64,000 nt of DNA from Adineta ricciae (lineage: Eukaryota; Rotifera; Eurotatoria; Adinetida; Adinetidae): the NCBI GenBank assembly GCA_905250025.1, contig CAJNOJ010000033.1:434001-498000 (forward strand). The letters are read 5' to 3'. The notes beneath the pieces were generated by a model. The model searched no databases. It was not told the origin of the DNA and saw only the letters and a program-made list of their open reading frames with translations. Made by a program: the position numbers and the translations under genes. Below, piece by piece: positions 51,002 through 63,598 of the stretch; position 1 is the first letter of the stretch, and the number at the start of each line of letters is the position of its first letter.

Positions 51002-52317
51002 ATGTCTTCAAATTCCGTTGCTTTAGAAGAACTAGCTGAATTTCTCGATCCACAAGGACGTCTGGATCTCAAATCTTTAGCTCTTCAAACATTGATTTCG
51101 TTAACTGCATCTAAAGAAGGTCGCCATTTGATCTTAGCTTCGCCAAATACAGACTCGAACACATCTCTACTATCACGCGTATGTCGTTTGATATTCGAAG
51201 ATGTGCAAGAGTCCGTTCGTTTCGACGCACTTCTGTTTTTGATTAATTTAACCAGTGATAGTGAACTGTCGATATTGAATTGTAAACAAACATCGATTCT
51301 CAGTGATTTCTGGTTGAAACTATTGAAAGTAAAGATTTATAATTGACAGTATGAAGTTTATGATTTGCTTTTAGCGTTGTGTTCAAGATCGTCAATACGA
51401 ACATGCTGATGCCGGATGCAAATTGCTATCGAATATCACATCTCGTGCAATTACTGTTGACCAATTGAATGATTTTACCGAATACCTTGATAAAAGTTAT
51501 CCATCTTGGTTTGATGATTTGATTCAAGCGTTTTCGACAATTGATTATAATCTTAAGAAGAATAATCTTGATTATTTATCGGCAATGTTAGTCAATCTAA
51601 CTCAGTTGAAAATTATTCGCGAACGTTTAAGAAATCAAGAACATTTAAAACGTTTGTTATGCTTTACTGATAATACTCATTCAACCATTCGACGCGGAAG
51701 TGTGGCTTGCATACTGAAAAACTGCTGTTTTGATCATGGTTCGTATCGACGATCTCATGATTCACAATCTAAGCGTGTCTTTATCTATTTCCTTCGTAGA
51801 AAGTCATGAGCAATTAGTTCATCAAATAGGTAACAATGATGATTTTATTTGTGCGTTACTTTTACCACTGTCTGTTGCCACGGCTGACGAATTAACTGAA
51901 GAAGAAAATGACCAAGTGCCAATCGATTTACAGTATCTACCTAGCAATAAACAAATTGAACCAGATCGAGATATTCAACTGATTCTTCTTGAAACAGTTC
52001 TTCTCGTAAGATTTTCCGTGTGAATTGGAATGACTATTTTGTTTGATCATTTGTTTTAGCTGTGTGCAACAAAATCTGTTCGAGAATATCTTCGTTCGAA
52101 ACAGATCTATTACATCTTGCGACAATACCATCGGCAGCCAAATCTAGATTTTGCATGTAATCGAACATGTGAACGAATTATTCAAATCTTAATCGGAGAT
52201 GAAGATTATAACGTGGAAACGGATAATCTCATGGAGTTAAATATACCACACGATTTACGAGAGAAATTTCATGAAATCGATCGAAAAGAAGAAGAAGCAA
52301 ATAAGACCGAAGAATGA
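51002..52317 (+). CDS. HGH1: HGH1-like protein, eEF2 folding factor
   Basis: Four exons, 51002-51328, 51375-51738, 51800-52005 and 52060-52317, give 384 residues. HGH1 (BRP16/FAM203) is an armadillo-like helical protein that works with the TRiC chaperonin and the co-chaperone HSP90 system to fold elongation factor 2. The family signature is clear in the C-terminal half: LLLPLSVATADELTEEE, DLQYLPSNKQIEPDRDIQ, LLETVLLLCATKSVRE, YYILRQYH and the late RIIQILIGDEDYNVETDNL. The N-terminal half has the family's LEELAEFLDP start and ARM repeats. The exon 2 donor is gttcgt, required by phase. The tail is charged (EEEANKTEE). The stop is six bases from the stop of an exon on the other strand. Confidence 0.93.
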
Positions 52318-52323
52318 AATGAG

Positions 52324-52509
52324 TTATTTCTTTGTTGAAATAAAAGATAACATTTGTTGAAATAGTCTTCTTGGAATATTTTCTGTAAGTGGAAACAGTG
52401 GAAGTTCTCTAGAATAGTAAATAGTATATGTGTCAGCATCGAAACCGATTTTGCTAATGGCATTTTCATACGCTGATAAACAGCGATGATCGCAAACGAC
52501 AAATGGTGC
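52324..52509 (-). CDS. Orphan C-terminal exon of an unknown protein
   Basis: Minus-strand exon after a clear acceptor (tcactaatag). In phase 0 it encodes 61 residues and TAA: APFVVCDHRCLSAYENAI, then SKIGFDADTYTIYYSREL and LPLFPLTENIPRRLFQQM. The mix of aromatic, charged and hydrophobic residues looks like real coding sequence, but I do not recognise the family. In-frame upstream sequence is stopped immediately, as expected for an exon edge, yet no partner exon was found in 52510-53168. It may be a relic of a deleted gene, or its other exons may be farther away. It converges on HGH1 with a gap of six bases. Confidence 0.5.
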   Translation of the reverse strand, partial: APFVVCDHRCLSAYENAISKIGFDADTYTIYYSRELPLFPLTENIPRRLFQQMLSFISTKK

Positions 52510-53168
52510 CTATTAGTGATTTGAATATCACAATTAAATGTCAAATATCGCAGTTAGTAATATTGACGAAAAGTGATATTGATCCTATGTGGAGAACATA
52601 ACACTGAGTAGTCTTTGTCAATATTTTGTATCGGACTCAATCGTAATAAATCTGTCTATGCAACTTTGTTGATGGAGCTTTAGCTTTCTGGATAAGTCAT
52701 AAGTAGATCTGTTCTCGAAGAATCGGCACTTAGAATCCCCTGTAGAGCTCTTGATGATCTTAGTTTAGACGGCAGATAATCACGCGTGCAGTGAAACCTA
52801 GGTGTAATTACACCACCAAGAAGAAATATCAAGTGGAAAATGACAAAATCATATGTTATTGCGACTGTATCGCTAACGTTGATCGTAATTATTTGCTGTG
52901 ACTATAGTATATTTGATAAGGTATGACTCATTACAACGGTTAGCGGGATTACTAGATATAGGAATCGATGAATAAGCATGATATACACATGAATCAGCTC
53001 TTTATCAACATGTAAGTATTCGGTGTTCTCTTTCTGTCTTTTCTTGTACTTACATAAGTCTTTCGAAATGCATTTTGACTGCTCTTTACGCTATAAAAAA
53101 GACTGATTCTTTCTATATAAGCTGCAATTTTCTATTTTTTTTATATTTCGTACAACTTCGTCACAAGA
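52510..53168. other. Intergenic, no gene seen
   Basis: About 660 bases where upstream exons of the orphan exon (minus strand) and the promoter of the AAA ATPase gene (plus strand) would be expected. No exon could be supported. Confidence 0.5.
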
Positions 53169-54534
53169 ATGCCTGGAAAAGTCGAGACAACGGCAGGATC
53201 ATCGAAATACATCGGTGCATTACCGGATATGCCAGTCGAAGCTTTGATCTCTTTTGGTCCGCCAAACAATTGTGGTAATGCGCCATCCATTCGATTTTTT
53301 CTTGCCAAATACCAAGCATTTCCATGCTCATTGTATTGTGCTGGCGACGATTCAAGTGCTCTGTTACATATGACGTCTCTGGTCAATTATATTCAAGACG
53401 AATTAAAACATGATCTGTCAACGGATCGTATTTCAAGGAATTACAATCAGAAAATGAAAGATTTTTATATCGATTCGCGTGTATGTGATCTTGGTAATGG
53501 AATCATGATTGAATTATCAGATGGTTATTTTATCTCCGATGTTCAAAATCCAAACAAACTTAAGCCAGACTATTCAGATGATTATTTTTTGGCGGCATCA
53601 CAAGTGCAGATCTTTTATCTACCTGAACATGATGAATTTGTCAAAGATTTAGGAAAAATTTTCTCGAAAATGACCATATACACATCCAAATCATGCACAT
53701 TGAATATGGTCTGTCGAAATCAACATGGATACTATCTTAGTAGTATTGATATCAAGAAACCATTAATTACAGATCTTGCACTTCATTACGGGAAAGGATT
53801 TGTTAGAACACATGATAAAATCATTAAGAATTTGAACAGAAAAGAAGGAAAAGGAATTGTCCTTCTACACGGTATTCCGGGTTCAGGTAAATCTATCATT
53901 GACAGAGATATATGTATTTTTTCTATACGGTTCTTCAATAGGTAAAACACATTATATTCGGTATTTAATTCATGAGATTCAAGAAAAAACCTTGGTCTAT
54001 GTTCCACCCGATATGGCTAAAGAAATCTCATCACCTGAATTTCTTCCGTTCCTCATGCAGTACCAAAATTCAATTTTGATCATCGAAGATGCTGAAAACA
54101 TCATCAAGGATCGAAATGAAACTTTAATACCATCACAAGCTGTTGCGAATCTTCTTAACTTGTATGTTGATGATTCTTTCCTATGCTGAAAACGATCCTA
54201 ACTTCTTCTCGCTTTTAATTTTAGATCTGACGGGCTATTAGGCGATGCTATGCATCAACAAATCATCGCTACTTTCAATTGCGATTTAACAACAATCGAT
54301 CCTGCATTATTGCGTAAAGGACGATTGATTGCCAATTATGAATTTAACAAATTAGACTTAGAAAGTTCGAAAATTCTCTCAGATAAATTGGGATTCGGTA
54401 CTGAAAACGTCTCCGAACCAATGACATTAGCCGAAATCTACAACCAAGGTGAAAAACCTGAAGATGAAGACGACGACCCAATGGTTCATACTTCGAATGG
54501 CACTACTGCAGAATCTACCACTGAAAAACAATAA
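53169..54534 (+). CDS. AAA-family ATPase of bacterial type
   Basis: Three exons, 53169-53886, 53942-54161 and 54225-54534, give 415 residues. The first about 225 residues form an unrecognised N-terminal domain. The AAA core follows: Walker A GIPGSGKT (235-242, split by intron 1 at Gly240), Walker B ILIIED (284-289, acidic pair in the order ED), a sensor-like segment QIIATFNCDLTTIDPALLRKGRL containing the Asn and the arginine finger region, and LSDGLLGD. The C terminus is acidic and disordered. The core resembles uncharacterised AAA ATPases common in Bacteroidetes more than any animal AAA protein I know, though BCS1-like architecture is distantly similar. Both introns are short (55 and 63 bases), so if it was acquired, it has gained introns. 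Confidence 0.85.
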
Positions 54535-55748
54535 GTCCGTCCGTTTGTTACGCTTTTGACTATATGAAATAAAAAATAAAAACTGGTTCTGCCCCACGGC
54601 TTCATCATTAGTCTATTTATGTCATCGATGTTTTCTCTTTTATGACAGATAAATATCAGTTTGTCATCGTACATATAAATGGCAAAAAGAGAAATAACTG
54701 CAATGCTCTAGATTAAGAAAGAACAAGACAAATGTGACGAGAAGGGTGTATATGTATGTAGTTCTGTGGACAAGTAATCATCGTAGGTAATGCTAACATG
54801 TGAGAAATATGAAATGAAAGTAATGGCAATGGCTGTGCGTGTTGTTAGCAATGCAAATAACGAAGGGAGAATAACAACAACAACAATAAGTAGCAGCAAC
54901 GATGAAAGAGAAAGGAAGGATTCTCGTTTCTCTCGTTTTCTCTCTGTCGCACTTTATCAGACGTGGGAGGAAACTGGTCTACATCAAGCATTTATAAATC
55001 ATCATCGTACAGAACAGTTCCGATATACAGCAAGGTCGAAACCGATCCACTTGTATCGTAGAACAGCAAAGAAAGTCAATCTGAACAGAAGGTATATACT
55101 TGAAATAACGATTGAATTATGTTAAGAGGACAGGCATGATCTGTCAATCAAACATGTGCGCATGTGCTGAGAATAGCAAGAAATCGGTAAAAATTTCATT
55201 TTTTTTTGTGTCTTATACTCGTTATCGCCCTCCGAAAAACTAAACCTATATTCGAGACGAATTTTACCTTTCTCGTGATTGTTTAGTATTAATAATCGAG
55301 TAGACTATTTTGAAGATGACAAAAAGCTAGCTCGAAAGTGTTATCGTGTGGCAATACATTCTTACAGTGCATCGTGGGCGAGAGAAGACGAGAACTATGT
55401 CAGGTAGGAACTCTGATAAGGAAAACGATTAGTAACTTTGCTGCATGGTCACTTTTTTCTTTCGGTGAATAATACCTAAGCCTTGTATCAATTTGTATGT
55501 AGGCTTGTAAAATCACTTTATCTATGAACTTGATCGGACAGTAGTATGCGTATCTGTGCGACCATGAATCGTGTTTTTCTCTATTCTTTTTTTTTGAGTG
55601 ACTTCGTATTTCATTCATTCAAGGCTAAGGTTACGTTTGATCTTCGTTTTTCTCTTGTATGTTATCTATCCTTAGACAGAACGATATATAGATAAATACT
55701 TCGAGACTGATCAACATAATTTAGTTTTAATTCAACGACATCGTCATT
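54535..55748. other. Intergenic, no gene seen
   Basis: About 1.2 kb. A plus-strand frame (54790-55125) is rich in Thr/Ser/Arg from repeats (acaacaacaac) and has no family resemblance. The rest is AT-rich. Confidence 0.5.
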
Positions 55749-58661
55749 ATGCCGTCGTATACAATGCTTAATATTAGGATGCAACGAGAAACGAACAGTA
55801 CACCATGGGGATTTCGAATGCAAGGTAAGATTTGCTTTGCGAAGAAAATATCGGTATGTTTATCGATGAAAAAATTTGAATAGGTGGAAAAGATTTCGGT
55901 TGTCCGTTACAAATTCAAAAGATCAATCCCAACAGTTTAGCTGAACGTTGTGGAATGCAACCGAATGATTACATTGTAAAAATCGGTCAAACATCTACCG
56001 AAGAACTTAAACATCCAGATGCACAAGAATTAATTAAAAATCAAAATAATACGCTTGAATTAACTCTACAACGGTTAGTTGAAGAGAAAATGTTATTTGA
56101 TATTTTGTAATTGGATATATAGAGGTGCTCCACCCGACAGTAACGACTACAACAGCCATGTTGATTTTCCACCTCATCAACTCATGCAATCAACATCCAA
56201 TAATCCTCCATTAAAATCTCAATATCAACCACGGACATCGAATCCGACACCACAGGTAAATCTCTTCGATCATCGAATACAATGGAGTACGGCTAGATGC
56301 TGAGTTGTTGATGGATTTCTATATTAAGTGAAAAGAAATTGATGTAATTTGCCATACAAGAAAGATTGAAGAATATCTAGCCTCGTAATCGTGCCAAACA
56401 TAATCTCAGAAGACTTTCTGTTTATATTATCTAATCAAGTAATAGAAATAGGAAAGACGTGTAGTAGAAGACGAGTGCAGTAGACAAGACGTAGGAGTTG
56501 CAGAGAACGTGATATATCATATATCTATTTGAATGTTTGTGTGTATATAAATGCATAATAGTTTGTACTCTTATCAAAACTGAGAGAAACCTTGTATTTC
56601 ACGAATAATTTCTATATCAGCTGGTCTGAAACATGGTAAAATATTTAAATCTTGTTATGACGAAACTAGGTTGCAATGCCAATCTCGAACAATCGTGCCA
56701 TCTTAAGCCAATCTCATAATACACCAATTGGATTATACTCAGCTGAAAATGTAACCGATACAATTACCCATACGCTTCGGAGGTAACGTTTAAAAACACT
56801 TGTTTGATGCATGGAAATTCTGCATGTACATTAGTATGCATGTGGCTGTAGTTCTCCAGTTCCTTTGCCTCAGAATAATAATCGTAAAGCGTCGAATACG
56901 CTCATGTCTAGCGATGTCGAAGATCTGCAACAAAAATATTTAAGTATGGATTTACAAACAAACAAAAACGAATCAAGGCAAGGACCTGCATTTCGAGCAC
57001 TTGTACGAGGACTTAATGAAGCAGATGGTAAGCATTGATGGATATTTTTGTCTTTATATCGTATGATGATTATCTAAAGATACACCCGATGCGTCATCAA
57101 CAAAATCAAAGTAAAAATGTCAATTTCAAATGAAAATGATTTCTTTATTTCCTTATTATTAGTGCGAATCATCAACAGATAACTAGTACATCAACAATCA
57201 AAGGTTTTCGCTATACGTCTAATCCGTAAGTACCAGCAACGATCGAAGTCTCTTTTTCCCAAACGTTAATAATCGATGATCAATATTTCTTTTAGTATAA
57301 TGACTCATACAAAATCATAAAGAGAATTATTTTGAATGAGAGAAAGTTTGATGTTTGTGTTGACTATGGAAACACATACGGATATCATAATCAGGCATGT
57401 GAATGATCGTTGTCTGCATACGTTTGCATCACTTTTACATATAACACACATCTTGTGTATATTAGGATGATTATATATCTGTTCATTTTTTCATAGTTTG
57501 AATATGGCACCCGAATATAAAGTCGAAGCACCAAAAAAGTAAGACATCAACATGTTTTACTTCACTATAATTACATAATCTCTACTACAACGTAGCTACA
57601 ATGAGTTTAAGGCAACAACTGCTCGATCAATGCCCAAACCAGCATCGGCATCTTCTCCTTACGATTACTCACAAAAGCAACAATCACGTCCAGCACCATA
57701 CATGGTATCCCCAGCTCCACCACAGCCACCGCCCACACAGCCAAAACTGAGTGGTAAGACATAATCTACTAGCGATACATAATGTATTTGATTCCTTCTA
57801 GCGGCTGGTAAACCCTCATTCAATATAAATGTGCAAGGCACACCAGGCTCAACGAATCGTGTCTTTTTGAAAGGTAACAAAGGTAGTGCATCATTGAATC
57901 CAAACGATAATAACACTCAAACACCCGTCTGTCATGCGTGTGGAGCAACGATCAGGTAATTGATTCGGAAATGATTGTCTTAATCATTTCTCGTGAATTA
58001 ATATAGAGGACCGTATATCGCAGCTATTGGTCATTGCTATTGTGTGAACCATTTTACTTGTTCCAATTGTTCAACAAACCTCATTGACTGTGGTTTTGTC
58101 GAAGAGAATGGAAAATTGTATTGTGAACGCGATTTCGAACAGTTTCTTGCACCTCATTGTGCAAAATGCTCACAATCGATACTGAAAGTAAGGAGACAAC
58201 ACGCAACAGAATAGTTTTTTGTATGAAAACCAACGTTCACTAGGAATGTGTTCATGCACTTGAAAAAACTTGGCATCCCGAATGTTTTACATGTACAGCA
58301 TGTAAAAAATCTATTGGTACTGGCTCCTTTCATGTTGAAGATGGCGATCCTTACTGTCTCGAAGGTAGAACTTGGCTTTTTTTTCATCTTAATATCATTA
58401 TCTGCTGTTTTAGATTATCGCCGCATGTTTCAAGCGAAATGTACCAGTTGCGATTTTCCTATCGAACCTGGTGATAAATATCTCGAAGCACTAGGTGGCA
58501 CATATCATGTCGAATGTTTCACTTGTTCGGTTAGATTGTTGGATATCTCATTTGAAATACCATGTTTCGTTTTTATGCTTCAGATGTGTCAAGTGAGTTT
58601 AAATGGTCAACCATTCGTTGTGAAAAACGATCGACCTTATTGCCGTTTGCATGGACGTTAA
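55749..58661 (+). CDS. PDZ and LIM domain protein, Enigma family (three LIM domains)
   Basis: Fourteen exons: 55749-55824, 55884-56073, 56123-56255, 56670-56782, 56852-57027, 57080-57110, 57163-57225, 57497-57538, 57596-57753, 57802-57955, 58007-58187, 58244-58364, 58414-58529 and 58584-58661. They give 543 residues. Enigma-family proteins (PDLIM5/7, LDB3/ZASP) bind alpha-actinin at muscle Z-discs and stress fibres through PDZ and recruit kinases through LIM. The PDZ domain is about 1-90 (WGFRMQGGKDFGCPLQI, the family's PWGFR carboxylate loop). A Pro/Ser/Gln-rich middle holds IKGFRYTSNP. Three zinc-binding LIM domains fill the C terminus, from CHACGATIRGPYI through CAKCSQSILKECVH to CTSCDFPIEPGDKYL, with Cys/His pairs intact. 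Confidence 0.94.
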
Positions 58662-59458
58662 TTTTGCTCCTCAAGTCGACTCTAGTGAACAATAATACAC
58701 CCTTGCATCAAACAGATACATGTTTATTTCCTTGCCACAAACGAAAAACTGCCTAAACATTGAAAAGAAAAACAATCATGTTCATGCCTATACAAATAAA
58801 TATGACGTTTTCTTTATTTGTATGAATCTTTTTCTATTTTCGCTGACGACAACAAGTTTAGGCGATTGAATGTGTTAAACGCAGATTAAATCAATGAAAA
58901 TAATACAAATCTGTCGAGTGCCGAAAGAACACGGTAGCGAAAAATTATTTTCAATGAAGTTGTTTAATGCATCGCACTGCAAAATTAACAACTTCATTCC
59001 GAATTAAGTGAATCAACAAGAAAGAGAAGAAAATAATTCAATTTGTTTTTTTCCTACCGTTTGTGACCTTGATAAAGAACCGAGAATCATCTTAATCAAT
59101 AAGAATCAGCAAACGTATCGTCAACAGATACCAACTCGGGCTACGATACAAATAATGCAGATGAAATGTACATGATTGTCTGTGTCATTTCCATTCATTT
59201 TCTTTTTTTCGCTGTATTTCGTTTCGTGTTGATATATTAATTCTTTTCTAAGTGCTCAAACACACTTTTTCTTATGTACTTAGCATATTGTACGTTTTCT
59301 CCATCAGCAACGCAAACGTTTTCTATTGTTTTTTGTCATTGAAAAACAAACACAACGATGAAAAAAAAGCAAACGAAAAGAGAAAAAGTCTTCCAATCCC
59401 TATTCACAAACATTTGTCAGATTGAAATGTCTTTTGTCGACGGTTAACATCAACCGGA
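58662..59458. other. Intergenic
   Basis: About 800 bases. AATAAA (58795-58800) is the likely poly(A) signal of the LIM gene. Remaining sequence is AT-rich and leads to the next plus-strand gene; no element was identified. Confidence 0.5.
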
Positions 59459-61208
59459 ATGTTTCTCAGACAATCACACATAGCTATGCCACCACCATCC
59501 GTTTGGCTTCATGTCGATGGTGTCAGTTTGCCATCAGACGTTCACTCATTTCAACCATCTGTTCGCTCATATGATTATCAAACAAAACATTTGCAAAGTC
59601 CAATCCATTCTCCCACACCGACATTGGCTTCACCAGCTGCGAACACTTCTTATAGTATATCAATGATCGATACACCATTCAATCATCACAATTCCAATAA
59701 GCCTCACACAATTCTCGAAAATGTCGATGCGCCCAAGAAAATGTTCAAAGACAGACAAATAAAAAAGGTCAAATCGTTACCAGGATTGATCAAGTAAGAA
59801 AAGCAAAAAAAGGAAACGACGAGACTTCTATTATTGTTATCACTATTATTCGCTATTGACAACACTGTCTCAAATACAGTTGTTTACTTTTAGAGGTACT
59901 GCGTTGTCTCGAAACACGCCTTCTCAAACATCAACATTCACAAGTCCTGCTCCATCAGCTATATCAGTGAACACTCTTCAAGATGATCAACTTCCAATGG
60001 TAACAATTGAACACAGTGATGATGGCCTTCCGATGGCCCAAGTCATGGAACCTCAAAATGAAATTCGTCGCCCACGAGTCTATTTCGCTGATTATAATCG
60101 TATTCAGTTCATCGAAGAAAATAATGAACTATCTCAACAACATCAAATACCTATCAATGATGAACCACGACATTCGCGAGTTCGTCTGTCAAGAAAAATC
60201 TCCAATCATACAACACCATCCATTCAACGCGCGACAACACGTCAAAATTTTACTTGTCCAACATCTCGTCATCCTTGCCATCAGACAGGACATGAATCAA
60301 CGGCAAGAAAAGAACATCTACCTACTACAACACGCATACAACATTCCCATATTACAAATCTACCGGACATTATCAGTCAAACGCTACCCAATGAGAATTC
60401 ATCACATGAAAAATATGGCATACAACGTGAAAAATCTGTTCATCGTTCGTCGAAACCATCTATGACTGTAACTAATAGTTTAGCATTTGAAATATCTCCT
60501 CAAGCCAATCGCACGAGTAATGGTCGCTCATCGCCAAATACGGATTCATCTCACGAAAGTCATAAATCTGACTCAGGTGATAGTGAAAATGGGCAGTTAC
60601 ATGTTGGAAACGGTTCTGTATCCTCAACAGCAACAACGAATCGACAACGTCCAGCACTTCGAACAATCTCACTACGACAGCAATTTACTTCGCCAACCAA
60701 ACCAAAGTCGTCGGAAACTTCCTCATTGAATAATGCTAATTATCATTACCATCAACCACAGCAGATGAACAGGTCAATGCCAAACACACAACGATCCAAT
60801 TCGTTAAAAGTTTCGTCTATACGTATCGTAGATAATAACGAGGATCATCGTTTAAATGAATCTTCTTTAACATTAGAAAAACGACCGACGAGTAGTTCGA
60901 ATGATTTCAATAAACAATCCAAACGCTCTTACATTGTCCATTATAATAACAAAAAACCACTTGGAGGTAGCACAGTGAGTCATACCAACGATGTCATTCG
61001 CCATTCAACAAAGTCGCATTCCAATGAATCAAACGATGAAAATTTTCACAGTGTATTAACGATTGTTCGGCCACCGTATGGACTGGGTGCGAGTGGCTCT
61101 ACAAATAAATCGGTTGGTTCATCGGCAGATGAGGTTCGCACGTCGCGTAATCCAAACATGCGTGCACCCCTCGAATTCAATATGACATCGAATACAATCA
61201 TTGTTTGA
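59459..61208 (+). CDS. Long disordered protein of unknown function with an RVxF-like motif
   Basis: Two exons, 59459-59793 and 59894-61208, joined in phase 2, give 549 residues. The product is rich in Ser, Thr, Asn, Gln and His with no membrane segment or folded domain in sight. Islands that look conserved are KKMFKDRQIKKVKSLPGLIK (end of exon 1), PRVYFADYNRIQFIEENNE (RVYF fits the RVxF docking motif for protein phosphatase 1), and YGLGASGSTNKS near the C terminus. I do not recognise a family. A long coding frame without stops and a clean short intron support a real gene. The start is the first ATG; an upstream exon cannot be excluded. Confidence 0.7.
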
Positions 61209-61639
61209 TATTCTCTTTTGAATAGAAAAACACTCCTTTTTATGTCTACCTGCCATATGTGCTGATCATACGAAATTCAATTTATTTATCGAATTCATTA
61301 TGAAGGATATACATTGTTTTGTACTTTTAACAAATATTTTGAATAAAGATTTCTACTCGATATATACGTAAATACTGATTTCTTCAGTTAATCGCGAAAC
61401 AATAGAGAAATGCAGAGATTAAAGTTTCAATCGAGCAAGTATAGTTACATAATACAATATTTTTATTTGCATGCAAATAGAATAAGGAAAAAAGGCGTAT
61501 CTCTAAACGAGTAACAATATTTAATGTGTAAAAAGGCACGAAATACAAAGAAATATGGATATTTTCTTACTGATTACCTTCATATAAAGAAAACTAAACT
61601 ATAGCAGAAGAAAAAATTGAGATTCTCATATATCTTATT
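61209..61639. other. Intergenic between convergent genes
   Basis: A 431-base stretch between the disordered-protein gene (+) and the aquaglyceroporin (-). AATAAA at 61341-61346 would serve the plus-strand gene. Nothing else was seen. Confidence 0.5.
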
Positions 61640-63125
61640 TTAAGTGCGAATCGTTGTAAGTTCATGAGTAAGTACACCATTATCATCATCATCGATACAT
61701 TTCACCTTGGAATACGATTCATTTGATTCATTCTTTGTTACCGGTAAGTTTCCATAACGCTTGACAATGGAGAAAAATCCTTCGTATAACCAAACACCGA
61801 TGATCCCTCCAACAATGGGACCAATAATAGGAATCCAGAAGAAGTAATTATGTGCGCGGAAAACTTCTCCCCAACCGTAGACGAACGCCGCAAATAAACG
61901 TGGGCCTAAGTCACGAGCCTAGAATGTGTAAAAACCCAAAATTCAGAATTCTTTTATCGATATCAATTTGTACGCATACCGGATTGATTGCAGCACCTGC
62001 GTTCGCAGCGAATGCCGAAGTAATACCAACAATAATGAGAACAAATGCAAATGGTTTAGCAACATCGGAAATCATGCGATTAGTATCCTAAAAAAAATCA
62101 AGAAAATCAGATCAGCAAACGAAATCGATGACTTCTACGTTTATTAAAGCCATAACGAAAATCATTAGAACCGCTGTACCAATAACTTGATCAAAGAATG
62201 AATTCAATCCTGTCACACCGTGGGTTGGCATAGTGAAAAATATATCAGCCGTGCCTTGGATGCCCGAGACTTGTCGTATGGCACCATCAAAGTCATTAAG
62301 CAGACTCAAGTACAGATAATAGACAACATATGCACCAAGAAATGCTCCAATCATTTGACCGATGATATAAATTAGACATTGTATAGGTTTCAGCTTACGA
62401 ACCGTCAACAGTGAAATACTCAGAGCAGGATTTAGATGGGCACCTGTAAATATTTAAACGATAAACATGCAAGATTTACCTTATTAACCGATAGGAATTC
62501 TCACCGCTGACAGGTCCAGCAATCATGATTGCTAAAAGAAAACAATAAACAATTTATTTCCGAAGAAAGAGCTTTTTCTAATTACGTTTCCTTGATTTAA
62601 TGAAATTCGAGTGTACTATTTATGGAAGAGAATTTCTTATCAGATTTAGCATGCTTTCAACACATTTAATCATGATAGCATGTAAACAAAGCTACTACGC
62701 AGAATATATGCTGACTTAGGACTTCTATTTTATGATACTCACTTGAGGACTTCATCCGATTATCTGTTAAGTCAGGGACTTTTGCGTCGTTTACTCTGTT
62801 TTTAGACTGAGCAGGAAGCGAAAAAAGACTTTCTTCTCTAGCCATTTGCAACCGGTGTCGCCCTACAATCCTTTACTACTACTACTACTATGTCCAGAAA
62901 AAAAACCGCAAACTTTGTACTTGTCTACTCATGTCAATGACAATTTCTACCTGTATAAACACCGATGCCAAATGCAAGATTGATGGTGATCGTCGAATGG
63001 CTTCCTTGGCGAGAGAGTTTATATTGAGCGATAGCTGATTCACCAATTAGAATCAACATGAATGTTCCAAAGCATTCTGCTAAACCTTGCGTAAGATATT
63101 GTTGTAATTCTCTTACTTTTGCCAT
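61640..63125 (-). CDS. Aquaglyceroporin, copy 1
   Basis: Five minus-strand exons, 62951-63125, 62505-62531 (27 bases), 62139-62443, 61980-62087 and 61640-61918, give 297 residues with six membrane helices. It is a channel for water and small solutes such as glycerol. The first pore box is NPA at 72-74 (GAHLNPALS) and the second is NPA at 204-206 followed by Arg-Asp ([11 protein letters not shown]). The Asp after NPAR marks the glycerol-conducting branch. The 419-base first intron contains a short (ACT)n repeat (62874-62890). The C-terminal tail is acidic and Ser-rich. The second NPA box is split by an intron after NP, a junction shared with copy 2. Confidence 0.95.
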
Positions 63126-63598
63126 TATATCACCGCGTTTTGTTATGCTATTCAGTAAACTTCTAAGCTATTTGTAGAAAAAAAGAATCGAAGAACACAC
63201 AACTAAAGATGGACGCCAGACTATTTCCTTTATTCTCCTTTTTTTTTATATATTTTTCTTTTCTTTTTTTCCTTTTCCTTTAACTATCATGAGAGACAAG
63301 GTCGTTCGCCGCCCAAGTGTATTATCAAAGTCATAGTTAAGTATTTTCTTGATCTATTTTCGTATATTATTCCAGTTCGTATTTATTCACATATGTAAAT
63401 ATACGGTTGTCTACACAAAAGAAAGAAAAAACCAGACATTCACAAGCGAATACATCGTGTCTCATCACGAATCATTCCGAAAAACGATTAGATTCCATCA
63501 CACAACAAATAATGAATGTCAAGAGTGCCATGTTTTACATCGATGATATCGTGCCTATGAATGATCAAAGAATGTGCTGCGAAAAATCGAGAAGACAG
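63126..63598. other. Intergenic between tandem aquaglyceroporins
   Basis: A 473-base spacer on the upstream side of copy 1. A T-rich tract (63231-63280) is present. Plus-strand frames (63349-63733) overlap the 3' end of copy 2 and are not convincing genes. Confidence 0.5.

Noticed and set aside
54790-55125. Plus-strand frame after the AAA ATPase
   Set aside because: Thr/Ser/Arg-rich from short repeats, no domain, no acceptor or donor linking it to neighbours.
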